From: Acidobacteriota bacterium
Lineage (GTDB): Bacteria > Acidobacteriota > Blastocatellia > Pyrinomonadales > Pyrinomonadaceae
Assembly (NCBI GenBank): GCA_003222835.1
Contig: QHXE01000312.1
Span: 1 to 5,233, forward strand
DNA: 5,233 nucleotides
Direction: 5' to 3'
The position numbers were made by a program, and so were the translations under genes. The notes under the pieces were generated by a model. It was not told the DNA's origin. It made no database searches and worked only from the letters and a program-made list of their open reading frames with translations. Shown here piece after piece: positions 5,139 to 5,233 of this stretch (its first letter is position 1; each line of letters begins with the position of its first letter).

Positions 5139-5233
5139 CTAATTTGATTGTGCTCGGCCAAACCAACTAAAGCAATCTCAAATCGGCAATTGCACCCGAC
5201 GCTACCAGACGCACGTACAAATCAGCTAAACCG

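Overview
The window is a compact stretch in which every recognisable gene lies on the minus strand, so transcription runs from right (about 5125) to left (1). The organism looks like a member of the Acidobacteriota or a similar soil bacterium. This is inferred from moderate to high GC in the core genes, the actinobacterial/acidobacterial 'Sdh1' style of the succinate dehydrogenase subunits, and a small winged-helix regulator paired with a six-helix membrane protein. No 16S or other phylogenetic marker is present, so the placement is tentative.

In transcription order: (1) a HicB-type antitoxin (5125-4907), followed 1 nt later by a HicA-type toxin (4905-4718) broken by a single-base frameshift just before its catalytic histidine. 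This pair is AT-richer than its neighbours and looks acquired. (2) Twenty nucleotides further on, the flavoprotein (sdhA, 4697-2979) and iron-sulfur subunit (sdhB, 2972-2232) of a succinate dehydrogenase/fumarate reductase of the mycobacterial Sdh1 kind. No membrane-anchor gene (sdhC) lies in the window; the place upstream of sdhA where one might be expected is held by hicBA. (3) A small soluble Rieske [2Fe-2S] ferredoxin (2153-1845) and a TPR protein (1832-1317), close behind sdhB and probably in the same transcription unit.

(4) A second unit: a six-helix membrane protein (1254-643) overlapping by 8 nt a winged-helix regulator (650-258), then, after a short gap, the first 57 codons of another membrane protein (173-1) that runs off the left edge. 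The two gaps ahead of these membrane genes both carry the exact palindrome CTTTG-N5-CAAAG close upstream of the start codon. I found it nowhere else in the window, so it is a good candidate operator for the regulator encoded between them.

The plus-strand open frames are shadows of these genes. No RNA gene, CRISPR array, insertion sequence or convincing intrinsic terminator was seen, and no gene-free stretch exceeds about 110 nt.
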